From Paenibacillus sp. V4I3 (GTDB lineage Bacteria; Bacillota; Bacilli; Paenibacillales; NBRC-103111), in the NCBI RefSeq assembly GCF_030817215.1, contig NZ_JAUSZA010000001.1:6732501-6796500 (forward strand): a DNA stretch of 64,000 nt, given 5' to 3'. Positions 20,418 to 29,119 of this stretch are shown piece after piece. A program made the translations under genes and the position numbers. Position 1 is the first letter of the stretch. Every line of letters begins with the position of its first letter. The notes under the pieces are model-generated. The model was not told where the DNA came from. It saw only the letters and a list, made by a program, of their open reading frames with translations, and did no database searches.

Positions 20418-20618
20418 GTGAATTTCATCTGTTTGCAATGTAACGAGCAAGAGGAGATTCCGCTTGATGTAGTAATGGATATGGACCGAATGGATGATCG
20501 GAACCCGACAGTTCCGCCACAATTCTCATGTGAACAATGTAATGGGGTCATGTATCCGGAGTATTACAAAGGAGTCCGGGGGTACGAGTACAGAATTACC
20601 GATATCCGCCCAACTTAA
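20418..20618 (+). CDS. small zinc-ribbon-like protein
   Basis: 66 residues with two CxxC pairs (CLQC and CEQC) about 35 residues apart, the arrangement of a zinc ribbon, and a conserved-looking end MYPEYYKGVRGYEYRITDIR. The start is GTG at 20418 without a clear ribosome site, so the N-terminus could have been altered by the rearrangement that cut the peptidase E gene. I recognise it only as a small conserved protein of Paenibacillus-type genomes. A terminator follows directly. Confidence 0.55.
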   Translation: MNFICLQCNEQEEIPLDVVMDMDRMDDRNPTVPPQFSCEQCNGVMYPEYYKGVRGYEYRITDIRPT

Positions 20619-20622
20619 AAAG

Positions 20623-20646
20623 GACCTAGCGGTGGCTAGGTTTTTC
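20623..20646 (+). terminator. intrinsic terminator
   Basis: CCTAGC-GGTG-GCTAGG stem followed by TTTTT, a few bases after the zinc-ribbon gene. Confidence 0.8.
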
Positions 20647-20769
20647 TCATTGTGGCCTCTTGGAAACATTGTTAGCCTGGAGCATAAATACAAAAACTGT
20701 CAACGCACCTTGCTGGGCACATTTACATAAGATGATTAAAGCATAAAAACGGAGGTGTGTTGTTCAAAA

Positions 20770-23124
20770 ATGAATTATAACAATTACTATAGAAATAATT
20801 CAATCATTACTTATGGGCAATATGTTCCTGTTACGGCCTACTCCGCAGATCATCCCATATATATTAATGGGGTGGATATAAATGGGGGAAGATATCCTGT
20901 TCTATTTTTCCACCCCCAACAAACACAGTATCCAATTCCTTATGTACCGATTACAGATGTTAATAGGGTAGGCGCTACCGGACCCTGGAATGCAAACCAA
21001 ATAGTGGATCCACAATCCAGTGTGTTTGATCCATTAATGTCCGAAACTTATAAATTAAGACAAAGGGCAACGGAAATAGATGCTCTAACCAATACTGGAA
21101 TCATAAGGGCCAATGAACTAAATTGGCAAATGCATTTTGGCGACCAGGGAAATACAAAATATTCTGATGCCACAGTGCCAGTGCAATTGACCTTAAGTAC
21201 CAATCCTTTTACCAATGCTTCTTCCTTGTTTAGTGTGGACCAGAATCAACTGTATTCTGTAGAACGCATTGAGAAAAAAATTCTTTCGGCTACCGATTTG
21301 GCGACCAATCAAGAGAAATGGGTTTTTTCAACGGACAATAAGGATGCCTTTCTTGATTTGATCGCAAGAGATGGTGTCGTATACGTTTCCACCATGAATA
21401 CACTTTATGCCATCCAAGATAACGGTACATCAACACAAACACTTTGGACAGTTAATACACTTGCCAACCGTCTGTTAATAGATCAAACCACATTGTACTA
21501 TTACACCAGAGATACTGTGCAGGGAATCGCTGCAGTAGATACAAAAACAGGTCAATTGAAATGGAAATACAGCCTAAAAACAAACGAGCAGGTCGAGGGA
21601 GTTTTCGCTGCTGGCGGAAACCGGCTCTATGCCAATATACGGAATCCGGTTCAAATCACCTCGAAAATGTATGCATACGATGCAGCTTCAGGTACTGTTC
21701 TTTGGGCATTTGATGTGCCTGCTGGCAACCCCATCTATGGTAATCCTGTCTATAAGGATGAGAAGCTTTACATCGAAACGATCACAAATGCAGTAAGAAC
21801 CATTTGGGTACTTGATGCGCCTACAGGACGGACATTATGGAAGTTTAACCCAACGGGGACCTATGTGGTGCAGCCAATTTCTGTAACGAATGATTCCTTA
21901 ATTGTCCTTGATGAATCCAATGTCATGGCCATTGATAAAAATACAGGAACACAAAAATGGAAGACTATGTATGCGGATCAGGTCACTCTTGGTGGCTCTC
22001 AGACGATTTCTGGGTCAAGGGGAATGCTCGTGGCATCTGACAAAATTATTGTGGAAAATGCAAACAAAATCAAATTTTTCAATACTACAACGGGCCAGCT
22101 TATTTCTTCGTCACTTCCACTTTCCACTCCTACTGGCGGCATTGGCGTTCGGCCTATCGGTGTGATTCAAGACACCATTTTTGTAACAGAGTCCAATCAA
22201 ATTCTTTACACCTATGCAGTGCCAAAGCCAACTCAGCCAGATACAGTAAAGCCGACGGCAACGATTAATTTGCCGGCTGTCAGTCCGCTTGCTGAAGATG
22301 GGAAACTTACGATTCCAGTGACAATCAGTGAAGATTCGGATATGAATGCAACGATCGTCGATCAAAGCGGTCTTGTGGTTCAAACCATTGGCGCGGGAAG
22401 ATTTTTGAAGGGTACGGCCAATTTTTATTGGAATGGAAAAAATAGCCGGGGATTTAACGTAACCAGAGGTAATTATCATCCTGTTATAAAGCTTACAGAC
22501 CTCGCGGGAAATGTGAATGTGTATGATGCGAGTGAAAAGGTGATTCAGGTGACGGCGGGGTTTGGGTTAACTTTAAAAAATTCCAACTTGCGCACAGCAG
22601 CAGATCCATCAAGTACCATCCTAAGAGTGATTCCTTTCGGATCCGAAGTGACCATCACAGGTGAAACAGGTGATTGGTATCAGGTAGAGTATCGGATTGT
22701 GAGCTCGGTGCTGAAAGGATATATTGCCAAGACGTTGATCAAAGTTCCATCCAACCAAGAGATTCTAAACATTTCAAGTGCCATAACCAGGACGAATGTC
22801 AATGTAAGAACATCAGCCGGAACGCAATACGGCACAAAAATAGTGCTCCCGATGAATACCGCTATCAAGATTATTTCTGCTTTAGGAGACTGGTATTTAA
22901 TCGAATACCAAAAAGATACCATTTATATCGATCAGGGCTATGTGGCAAAATATCTTGTTACGCTTCCAACCGTATCTACTTTCATTTATACCGTTGTTGC
23001 CGGCGATACCCTCTGGAAGATTTCCCAAAAATTTGGTGTCACCGTCGACTCCATCGTCAAAGGCAACAACCTTAATATCAATCAGCCGCTTTATATTGGT
23101 CAAAAATTGACGATAGTAAAATAA
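20770..23124 (+). CDS. multidomain beta-propeller/SH3/LysM protein, possibly spore-associated
   Basis: About 784 residues. The N-terminal ~110 residues are Tyr/Asn/Pro-rich and contain no signal peptide. Residues ~115-490 are PQQ-type beta-propeller repeats (AATDLATNQEKWVF-like blades: GQLKWKY, GTVLWAF, GRTLWKF, GTQKWKT). Then come a FlgD/Ig-like domain (ARFYWNGKNSRG-like), two bacterial SH3 domains (NLRTAADPSST, NVRTSAGTQYG) and a C-terminal LysM domain (YTVVAGDTLWKISQKFGVTVD). The last two domain types bind peptidoglycan. ATG at 20770 lies 14 nt after GGAGG; a GTG at 20755 overlaps that site. Absence of a secretion signal with wall-binding domains resembles spore coat/cortex proteins; this role is inference. 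Confidence 0.8.
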   Translation: MNYNNYYRNNSIITYGQYVPVTAYSADHPIYINGVDINGGRYPVLFFHPQQTQYPIPYVPITDVNRVGATGPWNANQIVDPQSSVFDPLMSETYKLRQRATEIDALTNTGIIRANELNWQMHFGDQGNTKYSDATVPVQLTLSTNPFTNASSLFSVDQNQLYSVERIEKKILSATDLATNQEKWVFSTDNKDAFLDLIARDGVVYVSTMNTLYAIQDNGTSTQTLWTVNTLANRLLIDQTTLYYYTRDTVQGIAAVDTKTGQLKWKYSLKTNEQVEGVFAAGGNRLYANIRNPVQITSKMYAYDAASGTVLWAFDVPAGNPIYGNPVYKDEKLYIETITNAVRTIWVLDAPTGRTLWKFNPTGTYVVQPISVTNDSLIVLDESNVMAIDKNTGTQKWKTMYADQVTLGGSQTISGSRGMLVASDKIIVENANKIKFFNTTTGQLISSSLPLSTPTGGIGVRPIGVIQDTIFVTESNQILYTYAVPKPTQPDTVKPTATINLPAVSPLAEDGKLTIPVTISEDSDMNATIVDQSGLVVQTIGAGRFLKGTANFYWNGKNSRGFNVTRGNYHPVIKLTDLAGNVNVYDASEKVIQVTAGFGLTLKNSNLRTAADPSSTILRVIPFGSEVTITGETGDWYQVEYRIVSSVLKGYIAKTLIKVPSNQEILNISSAITRTNVNVRTSAGTQYGTKIVLPMNTAIKIISALGDWYLIEYQKDTIYIDQGYVAKYLVTLPTVSTFIYTVVAGDTLWKISQKFGVTVDSIVKGNNLNINQPLYIGQKLTIVK

Positions 23125-23133
23125 ATCCAATCC

Positions 23134-23180
23134 GTGGGGACAGTTCTAATGGCACAAAAGCCTACAGAACCGTCCCCATG
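23134..23180 (+). terminator. hairpin after the LysM protein gene
   Basis: GTGGGGACAGTTCT pairs with AGAACCGTCCCCAT across an 18-nt loop, ten bases past the stop. A GGGACGGTTCT segment recurs near 46,822. Confidence 0.6.
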
Positions 23181-23261
23181 TCTAATATCTTGAAAGATTA
23201 TTGGCTTTGTTGAGAAGATAATAGTAAATATTCAAATTAAATAATAAGGGTGAGAAGCAAA

Positions 23262-23390
23262 ATGATACGGTTTGGAATAGTTGGAACCAATTGGATTACG
23301 GATCGGTTTTTAAAAGGAGCTCTTAAAGTAGAGGGATTTTCATTAAATGCTGTTTATTCACGAAGTGAAGAAAAGGCAGATAATTTTCGC
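23262..23390 (+). pseudogene. Gfo/Idh/MocA oxidoreductase N-terminal fragment
   Basis: Begins with an AAGGGTGAG ribosome site and the dinucleotide-binding motif MIRFGIVGTNWITDRFL, then NAVYSRSEEKADNF. After ~43 residues the family similarity stops and the frame closes. The rest of the roughly 330-residue enzyme has been replaced by the decayed transposon that follows. Confidence 0.7.
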
Positions 23391-23480
23391 TATGCTCAAG
23401 CTAAATCAAAGCTTAATCGGGATAATTTCTAACAATTACAGGTCACGGAATGGCTTTCCGTACCCTAGTAGGCGAGATTG

Positions 23481-23564
23481 GGGACATTCCTCATGCAGCG
23501 CAAAGAACAAGAAGCCCCTGCTGTGTCCTACCGTGCTGTACGGAAGGAGACAGGTCATGTTTGA
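23481..23564 (+). pseudogene. C-terminus of a DDE transposase (partner of ExeA-like ATPase)
   Basis: The frame ends FLMQRKEQEAPAVSYRAVRK and its stop codon overlaps the ATG of the ATPase (ATGTTTGA). This overlap and C-terminal sequence are what I expect of the integrase-type transposase that precedes ExeA/TniB-like ATPases in two-gene transposons. Only ~27 residues remain. Confidence 0.5.
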
Positions 23565-23934
23565 GACATTCTATGGGCTCCATCATTCCCCATGTCCGAT
23601 GACGCTTATCTTGGTGGGGCAAAGTGAACTTTGGGATCGGTTAGGACTTCAAGCTTACGCTGCGATCAGGCAACGAATCGACTTGCAATGCAAGCTTCCG
23701 CATTATGACCTGGCACAGGTTGGGGATTATATAAAGCGTCATTTGACGTATGCTGGGGCTGAGAATGAGATCTTCTCGGATGGAGCGATTGAGGATATTT
23801 ATCGGTTTTCTAGCGGTTCAGCTAGGCTCGTCAATAAAGTTTGTACACACAGTTTAATCTACGGTGCTCAGAATGGGCATCGCATCATCGATGATCACAT
23901 GGTCAAACGCGTCATCCAAGGAGAATGTTCATGA
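23557..23934 (+). pseudogene. ExeA/TniB-like AAA ATPase of a transposon, internally deleted
   Basis: The N-terminal MFETFYGLHHSP is fused in frame to PMTLILVGQSELWDRL and then IRQRIDLQCKLPHYD, HLTYAGAENEIFSD, FSSGSARLVNKVCTHSLIYG and IIDDHMVKRVIQGE. The family is normally ~270 residues; here 126 remain. The missing ~145 residues include the Walker A motif, so the protein cannot hydrolyse ATP. It is the regulator-type ATPase of a two-gene transposon; the element is dead. Confidence 0.75.
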
Positions 23935-24135
23935 TTCCCCCTTTTTTTTAACAATCGACTGGACAGCTTGTCCGTCAGGGTTAGGACAACATACGCCGTC
24001 AATTGGCGGACAGTATGCTTTAGCAGTAACAATATTATGAAACGAGTAATCTATAATCTTATTATTTGTTATTGCTAGATGAATTGCATGTGGGTGCCAT
24101 TTGAAGGATGGACATGTTACCACGCCCCGTTTCAT
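23929..24135 (-). CDS. possible small cysteine-containing protein
   Basis: A 68-residue frame tail to tail with the ATPase remnant. It has an uneven, protein-like composition (CPSFKWHPHAIHLA, AYCPPIDGVCCPNPDGQAV) and AGGAGG 12 nt before ATG 24135. No family recognised. The region also reads as degenerate GGACA repeats, so it may be non-coding. Confidence 0.3.
   Translation of the reverse strand: MKRGVVTCPSFKWHPHAIHLAITNNKIIDYSFHNIVTAKAYCPPIDGVCCPNPDGQAVQSIVKKKGES
23961..24020. repeat. GGACA-unit repeats at the end of the decayed two-gene transposon
   Basis: Three imperfect units GGACAGCTTGTCCGTCA, GGACAACATACGCCGTCA and GGACAGTATGC follow the ATPase remnant at spacings of 15-20 nt. Their form resembles the GGACAA/GACAAGAA units of element B. 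Interpreted as transposase-binding end repeats; inference. Confidence 0.35.
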
Positions 24136-24196
24136 TATGAAAATTATCCTCCTCATTTTACCATATGCTTCATTTAGCGTTAATCATAATCCCTTT

Positions 24197-24305
24197 AATG
24201 ACCGTTAACGCGGAGAAGGCTAACGGATCCAATCTGCCGGTAGCCTTAATCTGATGTTATTGAACTTTCGTTCTCCGTCCCTCGGTTTTAAGGGTTTATC
24301 TCACG
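24197..24305 (-). repeat. element A copy with an adjoining IS1111-end fragment
   Basis: 24,197-24,285 has the GTTAACG left end, a GGCTA/TAGCC-type stem, and TTATTGAACTTTCGTT. It runs into a 30-nt stretch (24,275-24,305) with CCCTCGGTTTTAAGGG that is identical to the sequence before the IS1111 remnant at 40,789. The remaining 24,306-24,533 shows no gene. Confidence 0.6.
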
Positions 24306-24533
24306 TATGCTCACTCCATGACTCGTTGATGATCCAACATGCCAAACGACAACAATACCGGTATTCAACTATTAACCTCCATGTTCCCTAATTTACGATG
24401 TACAATTTTCTTGTTTCGAATTGATGTTCATAAAACCGTTATTACTACTAATAAGGAGCATTGCAAACCATTTAACAGGAACCTCCAATAATATTTTTAA
24501 ACTAAACTGCCCCTTCGTTGCCTACTATTGAAA

Positions 24534-25436
24534 TTAAGATGCTGACAACTTCGAAATAATTTGATTTACATCTTCATCCTCGAGGTCATACCAATTCTCT
24601 CCATTGTTATATTTAATCTGTGCTTTCCCTTTATACAAGTTCAATTGGATTTCTTCGCCGTAATAATAAAATGTCATATTCAGCTCGGCAGCTAAAGTAT
24701 TCTTTGGTTTTACACTTTCGCGTTTATTCGAATTAAAAAAAGCAAGAGCGACTGATCGTACTCGTCCAGCAATAAAAACATAGAATGTATCTTTTTCTCC
24801 AACCTTTATTAGACCGCTGTTTACCATTTTTGCAATTACTGGCTCATTTGACATATATGAAGGTCGATTCATAAACGCCTTTCCGAGCTGATAAGCATTA
24901 TTATCGACTTCAAAATATATGCCAGGGTAAAGATCTTCAAATGTTACAACACCTTGTTGCACGATATTGACTTTTACTGTTCCATGGGGAGTTGTCAGTA
25001 AATACTGAATTGGTTCGATATCAGCTTGAGGTCCACTGCCGAGCAAAGCTTCTTTTTTTATAATAAACAAATTAGAAATGCTATTGAGAAGGACAGGTTC
25101 AGTAATTTTTATAGTTCCTTTTGAGTCATTTAATTCGATTTTTATATAATCCTGAGCAGTAGTAAAAACAGCCAATCTAGGATATATAACCGGAATAGGT
25201 TGTTCCGCAGATTGCTTAGACTCATTAGAGCTTTGTAATTCTTTGTATTTTACTTCTATCTCCTGGATTTGCGACTGTAATTGGTTGACTTGATCATGTA
25301 AAATCTTGTTTTCACTTTCAATGGCAACGTAAGAATTCTTATTGCTATCCGTCACGGCAGGTTTATTTCCTTCCATACAGCCAGTAAGAATCATTACAAT
25401 TGCCATTATTAATGAAATATATAATGTATTTTTCAC
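24534..25436 (-). CDS. lipoprotein with coiled coil, unknown function
   Basis: 300 residues from a GTG start five bases after GGGGGGAAG. Signal peptide with lipobox LTGC (Cys20). Residues ~40-70 form a coiled coil (ENKILHDQVNQLQSQIQEIE). The remainder is a beta-rich domain with LLTTPHGTVKVNIVQQG and a C-terminal segment MTFYYYGEEIQLNLYKGKAQ. No family recognised. It should be surface-anchored. Single-gene unit: downstream at 24,499-24,516 there is a minimal element A end (CTGCCCCTTCG) only. Confidence 0.7.
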   Translation of the reverse strand: MKNTLYISLIMAIVMILTGCMEGNKPAVTDSNKNSYVAIESENKILHDQVNQLQSQIQEIEVKYKELQSSNESKQSAEQPIPVIYPRLAVFTTAQDYIKIELNDSKGTIKITEPVLLNSISNLFIIKKEALLGSGPQADIEPIQYLLTTPHGTVKVNIVQQGVVTFEDLYPGIYFEVDNNAYQLGKAFMNRPSYMSNEPVIAKMVNSGLIKVGEKDTFYVFIAGRVRSVALAFFNSNKRESVKPKNTLAAELNMTFYYYGEEIQLNLYKGKAQIKYNNGENWYDLEDEDVNQIISKLSAS

Positions 25437-25627
25437 GCACTCTTCCCCCCATATATGACTATTCTACATACCATTCAGCGTAATAGATGCCGATTACCTT
25501 ATTGCTTGGTGAACATAAAATAAACGTTTTCAAAACTCATCACTCCCAAATTTAATTCTAATGAGTTAGACGAAGCGCACTTGTAATAAGTTTCCATTTA
25601 TAATTTTATTTCACGAAGATTATTTCA

Positions 25628-25721
25628 TTAAACTGCCCATTCGCGAAATAGGCTGCCGCAATTAATTTCTACGGCAGCCTGTATTATTATTATGCTATAG
25701 TTTTCCGATAGTTGAATGAAT
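25628..25721 (-). repeat. element A copy, complete
   Basis: Left end TTAAACTGCCCATTCG, stem GGCTGCCG/CGGCAGCC, right end TTTTCCGATAGTTGAATGA (plus-strand reading). It begins 2 nt past the DinB stop codon. This is one of the best full copies. Confidence 0.85.
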
Positions 25722-25723
25722 GA

Positions 25724-26257
25724 TCAATGATACTGTCCTGTTATGTGTTCATTCGAATCTTTCAGTAATTTGGAGAGTAGCACAATTTGCCCTGCATGAT
25801 ATCCGTAGTGTGCCGAAACCTGAACAAGAAGCCGACTGATTAATCTCACTTCATAGGTTTCATCTTCTGAAGCATTAACCCGAAGCATTCTGTTCCAATC
25901 CTCCAAGTCATAGCGGATTATGACTTCCCTTTTTAAATCCTCCTCAGACAATGCTGATAATATACTTGCCGATTCGGACCGTGTCTTCGAAAGAAGAATA
26001 ATCAATTCATCCTTCGATATGCCGCCTTCAGAATTAAATTCTCGAGTACGTTCCCGAATGAAAGGTTTGTTTCCGATTGCACTTATGAGGTTTTGATATT
26101 CGTTTCCCGCTAAATGTAAGCAAAGATTACCTATGCTGTTCATGGAATCCTTCATTTTTTTCCAAATCAAATCATCATCAAGTTGGTTTATGCTCTTTAT
26201 AATCCGATCGAGTTGCTTTTCCATGTCTTCGAGTACGTTTCTTGTCAGTTCTAGCAT
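25724..26257 (-). CDS. DinB-family protein
   Basis: 177 residues of the four-helix DinB/YfiT fold, DUF1572-like. The candidate metal-binding histidines are in LCLHLAGNEY and VSAHYGYHAGQI, the usual positions. GAGGGG lies six bases before the ATG. Family members are often thiol-dependent or nickel/zinc-binding enzymes of unknown substrate. The stop is immediately followed by element A. Confidence 0.8.
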   Translation of the reverse strand: MLELTRNVLEDMEKQLDRIIKSINQLDDDLIWKKMKDSMNSIGNLCLHLAGNEYQNLISAIGNKPFIRERTREFNSEGGISKDELIILLSKTRSESASILSALSEEDLKREVIIRYDLEDWNRMLRVNASEDETYEVRLISRLLVQVSAHYGYHAGQIVLLSKLLKDSNEHITGQYH

Positions 26258-26336
26258 GATTATCCCCTCTTCATATTTTTTTATTTTTTACTTAAGTAAG
26301 CAAAATAAGAACCGCTGTTAAAGCGACTCTTTCACA

Positions 26337-26362
26337 AACGTTATCCTTTAGTTTAATAAAGC
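26337..26362 (-). repeat. element A, half copy
   Basis: On the minus strand TTAAACTAAAGGATAACG immediately follows the GNAT stop and matches the gene-proximal half of element A; the hairpin and distal half are missing. Confidence 0.45.
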
Positions 26363-26365
26363 GTA

Positions 26366-26902
26366 TTAAATTAACTCTTTTTTTTCAAACCATTCATTTT
26401 CTAAAATACTCATTTCCCACAGACTCCAGAATTCGTTCTCAATCTTTCTTGCTTCTCGAAGTAATCCTTCTTTTACAAACCCAGCCTTCTCGTAACATGC
26501 AATTGCAGAAAGGTTGAAACTAAACACACCAAGACTAACTCTGTGTAATTTTAATTCTTCGAAAGCAATATTTAAAACCTTTTCTATCATCAATTGTCCT
26601 ATGCCTTGTCCTCTCTTGCTTTTTTCTCCAATCAAAACTTTTCCTATCCTTGCCGATTTATTTATCCGATCAATTTGTAAAGATATATGTCCAATAACCT
26701 CATCATTTTCTTCATGCATCACCCTATATATTAGGGTCTGACTAGCATAAGTATTAGCACTTTTAATGTAATTTTCCAATTGTTGTTCATCTAAAGGAAA
26801 GCAAAAAGTTTGACCTCCCCATTGAAGTAAAAACTTCGGTGAATCAATCCAATCAATAAGCTTTTTAAAGTCGGTACGTTCGAAATGTACAAGTTTTATC
26901 AC
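26366..26902 (-). CDS. GNAT-family N-acetyltransferase
   Basis: 178 residues from the GTG at 26902, ten bases after GGGGAGG; the open frame extends to 27175 but the extra N-terminus shows no family similarity. Motifs: RIGKVLIGEKSKRGQGIGQLM (motif A, acetyl-CoA pyrophosphate loop) and NLSAIACYEKAGFVKEG (motif B). It resembles YhhY/RimJ-type acetyltransferases. Substrate unknown. The upstream stretch 26,903-27,169 holds no other supported gene. Confidence 0.82.
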   Translation of the reverse strand: MIKLVHFERTDFKKLIDWIDSPKFLLQWGGQTFCFPLDEQQLENYIKSANTYASQTLIYRVMHEENDEVIGHISLQIDRINKSARIGKVLIGEKSKRGQGIGQLMIEKVLNIAFEELKLHRVSLGVFSFNLSAIACYEKAGFVKEGLLREARKIENEFWSLWEMSILENEWFEKKELI

Positions 26903-27169
26903 TAAAATCTTTCCTCCCCATGCGATAATACGATGTATTGCAAGGTTTTCGAACAAGTTATTGAAAATAAATAGATGTTCCCCCGCTTGATATTTATTAT
27001 ACAAGTTAGAGAATAGAACAGATGCAAGATAGCAGAACAGATTACTGGGGCTAAGCTTCCCAAAGCACTTCCTGTGGAAGATTTTTTGAACGAAAGCTTC
27101 CGGCAATCTGTGAGCTACGTTGTTCATACATAAATAACAATAGGATCTCCCAACGCTTTTCATAGACGA

Positions 27170-27268
27170 CTTCAACTATGCTGCCCTTTAGTTGAATAAA
27201 AACGAGCAGGCTGCGGCAGCACCTGCTCGTTGATGTTTTGTTTAAAAATCGTTCGCCGTTAGCGCAAT
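27170..27268 (-). repeat. element A copy, complete
   Basis: CTGCCCTTTAGTTGA left end, an alternative stem ACGAGCAGG/CCTGCTCGT, and ATCGTTCGCCGTTAGCG right end. The stem sequence differs from the common GGCTGCCG stem, yet pairing is preserved. It begins 61 nt past the aldo/keto reductase stop. Confidence 0.8.
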
Positions 27269-27329
27269 TCCTTATTTTACGTTTCTCCGAATAGGAAGTT
27301 TAAAATAATACTTTGCGGATCCACCCCAA

Positions 27330-28352
27330 TTAATACCCCAGAACTTCCGCGATTTGCGAATCATTCGTCATGGCAGTAAACCAATTTGGATACAAGGAAA
27401 CTGGTCGCGTTATTTCATCCAGTCTCGTAACATCTTCGGTGCTCAACTGAAGCTCTACCGCGCGCAGATTATCTTCCAATTGGGCTAGTTTACTGGAGCC
27501 GACCAATACGCTACTAATGTGGGGCTGGGCCAGAAGCCAAGCCAGCGAAACTTGTGCCGGTGTCGCTCCATATACTCCAGCTATTACGCGAACAGTGTCC
27601 AAAATCTTGAAGCCCCATTCTTTGTCATGCGGCAGAAAGTCAAAACCGCTTAAGCGGTTTTGATCGTCATTCAAGTTCTCTTTGGTATATTTTCCGCTCA
27701 AGAAGCCGCCAGCGAGCGGACTCCAGACAGTTAATCCGATTTTGTTTCGGACCGCGAATGGAACCGTCTCATGTTCAATGTCACGGCCAACTAAGGAATA
27801 ATATAACTGACCGTTAATAAAGGTCGCCCATCGGCGCTCACGCTGCATCGATACGGCTTGCGCCGCCTGCCAGGCCGGCCAATTCGAGTACCCGATATAG
27901 CGAATTTTCCCTTGCCGTACCAGATCGTTTAGCGCTTCCAATGTTTCCTCGAGCGGTGTGTATGGGTCTGTTTTGTGTACGATATAGAGATCTATGTAAT
28001 CAGTGTTTAAGCGACGTAGACTAGCTTCGCAAGCTTCGAACAGATGCTTACGGGATAAGCCTGCTTGTACGAGCCCCGGACCGACGCGAAAGCCGCCTTT
28101 CGTAGCGATGACGGTTTCCTTGCGCCGGGAACCGAGCAGCCGTCCAAGCATCTCTTCACTTTGCCCGTCCGCATAACCGTCAGCGGTATCAAAGAAATTG
28201 ATGCCCGCGTCTAAAGCGCGGTCAACAAGCTGCTGCGCGCCGCTTTGGTCCACCTTGTAGACACTGGGATTGTTCCCTGATCCGAAAGTCATCGCCCCGA
28301 ATGCCAGCCTAGAAACAATCAATCCTGATTGACCCAATATTGCGTATTTCAT
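27330..28352 (-). CDS. aldo/keto reductase
   Basis: 340 residues, a full-length AKR of the long-chain (AKR9/11/12-like) type. Catalytic tetrad segments: NFFDTADGYADGQSEE (Asp, Tyr), TVIATKGGF (Lys), LYIVHKTDPYTPLEET (His); also IGYSNWPAWQ and the NADP-binding SSVLVGSSKLAQLEDN. GGAGGAGAGAGG precedes the ATG. It reduces a carbonyl compound with NADPH; the substrate is unknown. Single-gene unit followed by element A; the 321-nt gap upstream holds only the next element A copy. Confidence 0.9.
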   Translation of the reverse strand: MKYAILGQSGLIVSRLAFGAMTFGSGNNPSVYKVDQSGAQQLVDRALDAGINFFDTADGYADGQSEEMLGRLLGSRRKETVIATKGGFRVGPGLVQAGLSRKHLFEACEASLRRLNTDYIDLYIVHKTDPYTPLEETLEALNDLVRQGKIRYIGYSNWPAWQAAQAVSMQRERRWATFINGQLYYSLVGRDIEHETVPFAVRNKIGLTVWSPLAGGFLSGKYTKENLNDDQNRLSGFDFLPHDKEWGFKILDTVRVIAGVYGATPAQVSLAWLLAQPHISSVLVGSSKLAQLEDNLRAVELQLSTEDVTRLDEITRPVSLYPNWFTAMTNDSQIAEVLGY

Positions 28353-28493
28353 CCTCTCTCCTCCTCGATCCCCCTAAATTGGAATACAAATCCAGTATAT
28401 CAATAATGTAAACTGATAGTATGAGACTTAAGTCGATGAGTCGAAAGACACTGTCCATCGACTTATATTGTGCCTTCGATGGAGCCTCTCATT

Positions 28494-28586
28494 TTATTGA
28501 TCTATCCTGCCCGGAATAGGCTGCCGTCACCGGAAGCCTTGGTACTAAAATATTATTGAGCTATCGTTGTCCGTTAGCTGAATGAA
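28494..28586 (-). repeat. element A copy, complete
   Basis: CCTGCCCGGAA left end, GGCTGCCG/CGGAAGCC stem, GAGCTATCGTTGTCCGTTAG right end (plus-strand reading), 87 nt past the lipoprotein stop. Confidence 0.8.
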
Positions 28587-28673
28587 ACGACTGTATTCGT
28601 AGAACGATGACCATGACCCAAGGGTTAATAATAGTGTTAGCATAGTTGCACTCGACATTGAGAATCTATATTA

Positions 28674-29066
28674 TTATCCTTCAACTAATTGATAAAATCT
28701 AATGTCTCCTCTTTCTGTTTCAGCTATTAGTATGTCATTTCGCTCTTTGACACGAAAGATCTTTGTTCCGACTGCCAGTTTATTTGCTGTTCCGTTTTTA
28801 AAAGCTTTACCATTATTACTTTGGTGAGTAATTTCAGTTACTTGTATGTCTTTGGTTAATTTCAACTCGTCTACCCAAGGAATTCCTGCATTATAAATGG
28901 TGTCTTTACACATAAAAACATTAGCATTCGGATCCATTCTTAAAACTTCTTGTGCAGTTGGATTTCCAATTGTTTTAGTCTGTTCTGAAGTAATTAATAT
29001 TTCATCTTTCGTGCACCCTGTTGTAATGAAACACATTAACAAAAGAATAAACACAACTATTCTCAC
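28674..29066 (-). CDS. small lipoprotein of unknown function
   Basis: 130 residues from a GTG start seven bases after AGGAGG. Signal peptide with lipobox TTGC (Cys18). The mature part contains DPNANVFMCKDTIYNAGI and a closing ETERGDIRFYQLVEG, resembling small Bacillus lipoproteins that hold one extra cysteine, but I recognise no family. Single-gene unit followed by element A. Confidence 0.7.
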   Translation of the reverse strand: MRIVVFILLLMCFITTGCTKDEILITSEQTKTIGNPTAQEVLRMDPNANVFMCKDTIYNAGIPWVDELKLTKDIQVTEITHQSNNGKAFKNGTANKLAVGTKIFRVKERNDILIAETERGDIRFYQLVEG

Positions 29067-29119
29067 GCACTTCCCTCCTTCAATTAAAATGATGGGGTAA
29101 TATTCTATACATAAGGACG

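Noticed and set aside
26903-27175. N-terminal extension of the GNAT gene
   Set aside because: No family similarity, and a GTG with GGGGAGG marks the real start at 26,902.
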